Of a stretch of 8,349 bases of DNA, positions 7,303 through 8,349 are shown in pieces (the stretch's first letter is position 1; every line of letters starts with the position of its first letter). The translations under genes and the position numbers were made by a program. The stretch comes from JBIQLO01 sp044464175 (GTDB taxonomy: Bacteria; Planctomycetota; Phycisphaerae; Tepidisphaerales; Tepidisphaeraceae): the NCBI GenBank assembly GCA_044464175.1, contig JBIQLO010000178.1, positions 1 to 8,349 of the forward strand, written 5' to 3'. Under the pieces are notes generated by a model. It saw only the letters and a program-made list of their open reading frames with translations. It was not told the origin of the DNA and made no database searches.

Positions 7303-7362
7303 CGTAATTTGTCGTAGTAGCGATAGGGTGAAAAACCGCGTTTCTGATAGCGCCAGAGGGGT

Positions 7363-7380
7363 ATTGGGTTTGGTTCGTTT
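7363..7380 (-). repeat. 18-bp repeat, glmS-distal copy
   Basis: Identical to 7285-7302 and 78 bases from it. It is preceded by GGGGT, giving sense-strand AACCCAATACCCC, which resembles bases 29-41 upstream of gnd. It is followed by GTTTGGGTTT (7377-7386), a 10-mer that also occurs in the glmS promoter spacer (7489-7498), and then by GTCGTAGT (7399-7406). Confidence 0.75.
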
Positions 7381-7476
7381 GGGTTTGGATGACATTCTGT
7401 CGTAGTGAGCGGCCAGCCGTAGATAGTTGGCAAGGGGCGAGGTGGGGCATGGGAGAGGATGAGGTCATGGTAGGGT

Positions 7477-7504
7477 AGTATAGCACTTGTTTGGGTTTTG
7501 TCAA
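7477..7504 (-). promoter_or_regulatory. Near-consensus extended -10 promoter of glmS
   Basis: Read on the minus strand, a perfect TTGACA -35 (7499-7504) is followed after 16 bases by TATACT (7477-7482, five of six). It is preceded by TGC, forming an extended -10 (TGCTATACT). The predicted start is near 7470. The promoter points at glmS and, through it, the TPR lipoprotein gene. It is the strongest promoter-like match I see in the window and would be read by a housekeeping sigma factor. Confidence 0.75.
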
Positions 7505-7538
7505 GGTAATTTTTGGCAGCCGTTCACTCCCCCCTGTA

Positions 7539-7559
7539 GACGGCCTTGTTGAGGCCGTC
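7539..7559. repeat. Perfect 8-bp hairpin with 5-base loop
   Basis: GACGGCCT (7539-7546) and AGGCCGTC (7552-7559) form a perfect stem around TGTTG. It is flanked by CCCC (7531-7534) and GGGG (7562-7565), which could extend the pairing, and preceded by TGTA. No T-run follows on the plus strand and no gene ends here, so it resembles a dispersed palindromic element more than a terminator. Confidence 0.6.
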
Positions 7560-7694
7560 GCGGGGTCAACGAAGATCGCTCACAGAGTCGCGGCGGGAAG
7601 CCTGTCCCATGATTCCGCCAGTGAGGGCACCGGCGGTACTGGACGGGTACTTTTCTGGAAAACGTTCAGTTGCCGGAAAAACCGCCTCCCTGCC

Positions 7695-7710
7695 CTCCTC
7701 CGTAGAGGAG
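7695..7710. repeat. Small hairpin upstream of the membrane protein gene
   Basis: CTCCTC (7695-7700) and GAGGAG (7705-7710) pair perfectly around CGTA. It lies 51 bases before the ATG at 7762. It could be an operator or an mRNA stem, or chance; no U-tract follows. Confidence 0.4.
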
Positions 7711-7761
7711 AGCGAAACAAATAATCGGCATTTCTGATTTGGCGGGTAGGATGTCGGGAAA

Positions 7762-8295
7762 ATGAAACGGGATATGCGGGATAGACTCATCGCTTCCGCG
7801 GAAAACATAGCGGCTGAATTCCTGAAGTTCGTTGCCATCAGCATTCTTCTTATCGCGTTCATCCTCACCTATTTTTTTATATTGAGCCGGCTTCTTATTC
7901 AGGTCCGGTGGATCCACAGCCTGTACAATCGCGTTGAATCGAATGGAAAATCGTTTCGGTATTTCCTGGATTTGTACTTACCGGGATTACTAACGGGTAT
8001 GCTCCTGAACGTATTCGGCCGCAAAATGCGAATTTCCTCGACGGTCGTTCTGCTTCTATTGTCGGGCGGCACCATCGCCGCTTTTTCAACTCATCCGGCG
8101 ATGGCCGGCATCTTGGTGCAGTATAATCCGGCTCGAAATTCCGGAGGCGCGATTTCCGGTTTTATATGGTCCGTCATTGCAGTGGCCGCCGGATGGCTAT
8201 TTATGCTGGAGCCTCTTCAAAGTGATGCGTTGCGCAGGAGAAATAAACGGAAGAGAAAAGATGGAGCGATCAGTGAGAAGCGGCGTGATGTGTGA
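7762..8295 (+). CDS. Small four-helix membrane protein of unknown function
   Basis: I do not recognise this 177-residue protein. It has four probable membrane segments at about 22-44, 67-86, 91-109 and 128-149. A basic N-terminus (KRDMRDR) and a strongly basic C-terminal tail (RRRNKRKRK, 158-166) suggest both ends lie in the cytoplasm. No catalytic motif or signal peptide is evident. The start at 7762 has only a weak GGA about 10 bases upstream. Hydrophobic patterning over the whole length supports a real gene. Base composition is visibly less GC-rich than gnd, glycogen synthase and glmS, with more A/T-ending codons, so it may be poorly expressed, recently acquired, or simply biased by its membrane segments. 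It is transcribed away from glmS and ends 29 bases before a strong hairpin. Confidence 0.7.
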   Translation: MKRDMRDRLIASAENIAAEFLKFVAISILLIAFILTYFFILSRLLIQVRWIHSLYNRVESNGKSFRYFLDLYLPGLLTGMLLNVFGRKMRISSTVVLLLLSGGTIAAFSTHPAMAGILVQYNPARNSGGAISGFIWSVIAVAAGWLFMLEPLQSDALRRRNKRKRKDGAISEKRRDV

Positions 8296-8324
8296 GGGAT
8301 GTGGCTCTTGTGGTATCGTTTGCG

Positions 8325-8347
8325 GGGGCGGCGGCTGAAGCCGCCCC
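8325..8347 (+). terminator. Strong GC hairpin after the membrane protein gene
   Basis: GGGGCGGC (8325-8332) and GCCGCCCC (8340-8347) pair perfectly around a 7-base loop. A slipped register (GGCGGC 8330-8335 with 8340-8345, TGAA loop) is also possible. The position 29 bases after the stop suits a terminator, but the window ends at CCCTA before any T-run could be seen. It may instead be a dispersed palindromic repeat. Confidence 0.45.
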
Positions 8348-8349
8348 TA

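Larger units (their letters stand above)
7153..7470 (-). other. Long glmS 5' leader (about 318 nt)
   Basis: This is the predicted untranslated leader between the promoter at 7477-7504 and the glmS ATG. It contains the two 18-bp repeat copies and the CACAGAGGG-type tandem described separately. I could not recognise the conserved core of the glmS ribozyme in the sense (minus) strand. Translation in several frames gives low-complexity peptides rich in N, E, P and K, which I attribute to the repeats rather than to a gene. The leader could be regulatory, but no known riboswitch class is evident by eye. Confidence 0.5.
7505..7761. other. Divergent intergenic spacer without a supported gene
   Basis: This 257-base stretch separates the glmS promoter from the small membrane protein gene. 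Short open frames cross it on both strands, but they have no ribosome binding site or recognisable protein features and run through hairpins. I found two inverted repeats (7539-7559 and 7695-7710) and no convincing plus-strand promoter. Confidence 0.6.

Noticed and set aside
7349..7357. AGCGCCAGA, resembling the conserved core of the glmS ribozyme
   Set aside because: It is on the plus strand, antisense to the glmS transcript, and the surrounding conserved sequence is absent; a 9-base chance match.
7153..7395. N-terminal extension of GlmS by 81 residues
   Set aside because: It would bury the catalytic Cys2, and the extension is a translation of intergenic repeats.
7212..7504. Short minus-strand frames encoding NEPNP and KRTKPN-like peptides
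   Set aside because: The peptides derive directly from the CGAACC repeats and change frame from copy to copy, which fits non-coding repeats.
7491..7724. Small plus-strand open frame in the divergent spacer
   Set aside because: It starts within the glmS promoter, runs through two hairpins, and lacks a ribosome binding site or any protein signature.

Overview
The window looks like a chromosomal segment from a GC-rich bacterium, most plausibly a member of the Planctomycetota (Phycisphaerae-like) or a related lineage. This is inferred from three things: a eukaryote-type GT3 glycogen synthase in a bacterial operon, Sec/lipoprotein signal peptides with Shine-Dalgarno sites, and intergenic repeats built on CGAACCCAA and CACAGAGGG. 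From memory, such repeats are common in environmental planctomycete-type genomes. The lineage is not proven by the window alone.

Layout. Bases 1-174 are the upstream region of gnd, with CGAACCCAA-type repeats and a possible sigma70-like promoter. On the plus strand follow gnd (6-phosphogluconate dehydrogenase, 175-1668), a GT3 glycogen synthase that overlaps its stop codon in a TAATG junction (1668-3539), and a secreted alpha/beta hydrolase (3616-4512). On the minus strand, converging on the hydrolase with only 7 bases between stop codons, lie glmS (7152-5281) and, 80 bases downstream of it, a TPR lipoprotein (5200-4520). glmS is preceded by a leader of about 318 nt and a near-consensus promoter with an extended -10 (7477-7504). 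The leader holds two exact copies of an 18-bp repeat and a CACAGAGGG-type tandem repeat. A 257-base divergent spacer with two hairpins leads to a small four-helix membrane protein of unknown function on the plus strand (7762-8295). A strong GC hairpin closes the window.

How the genes fit together. gnd, glycogen synthase and glmS all act around the hexose-phosphate node: oxidative pentose phosphate flux, carbon storage, and entry of fructose-6-phosphate into amino-sugar and cell-wall synthesis. The glycogen synthase keeps the full arginine-rich helix by which eukaryotic GT3 enzymes sense glucose-6-phosphate, and its gene is joined to gnd. Related repeats occur upstream of both gnd and glmS, in the same orientation relative to each gene. 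I see no CRISPR array, transposase, tRNA, rRNA, phage or defence genes. The window reads as core metabolism with unusual non-coding sequence rather than an accessory island.
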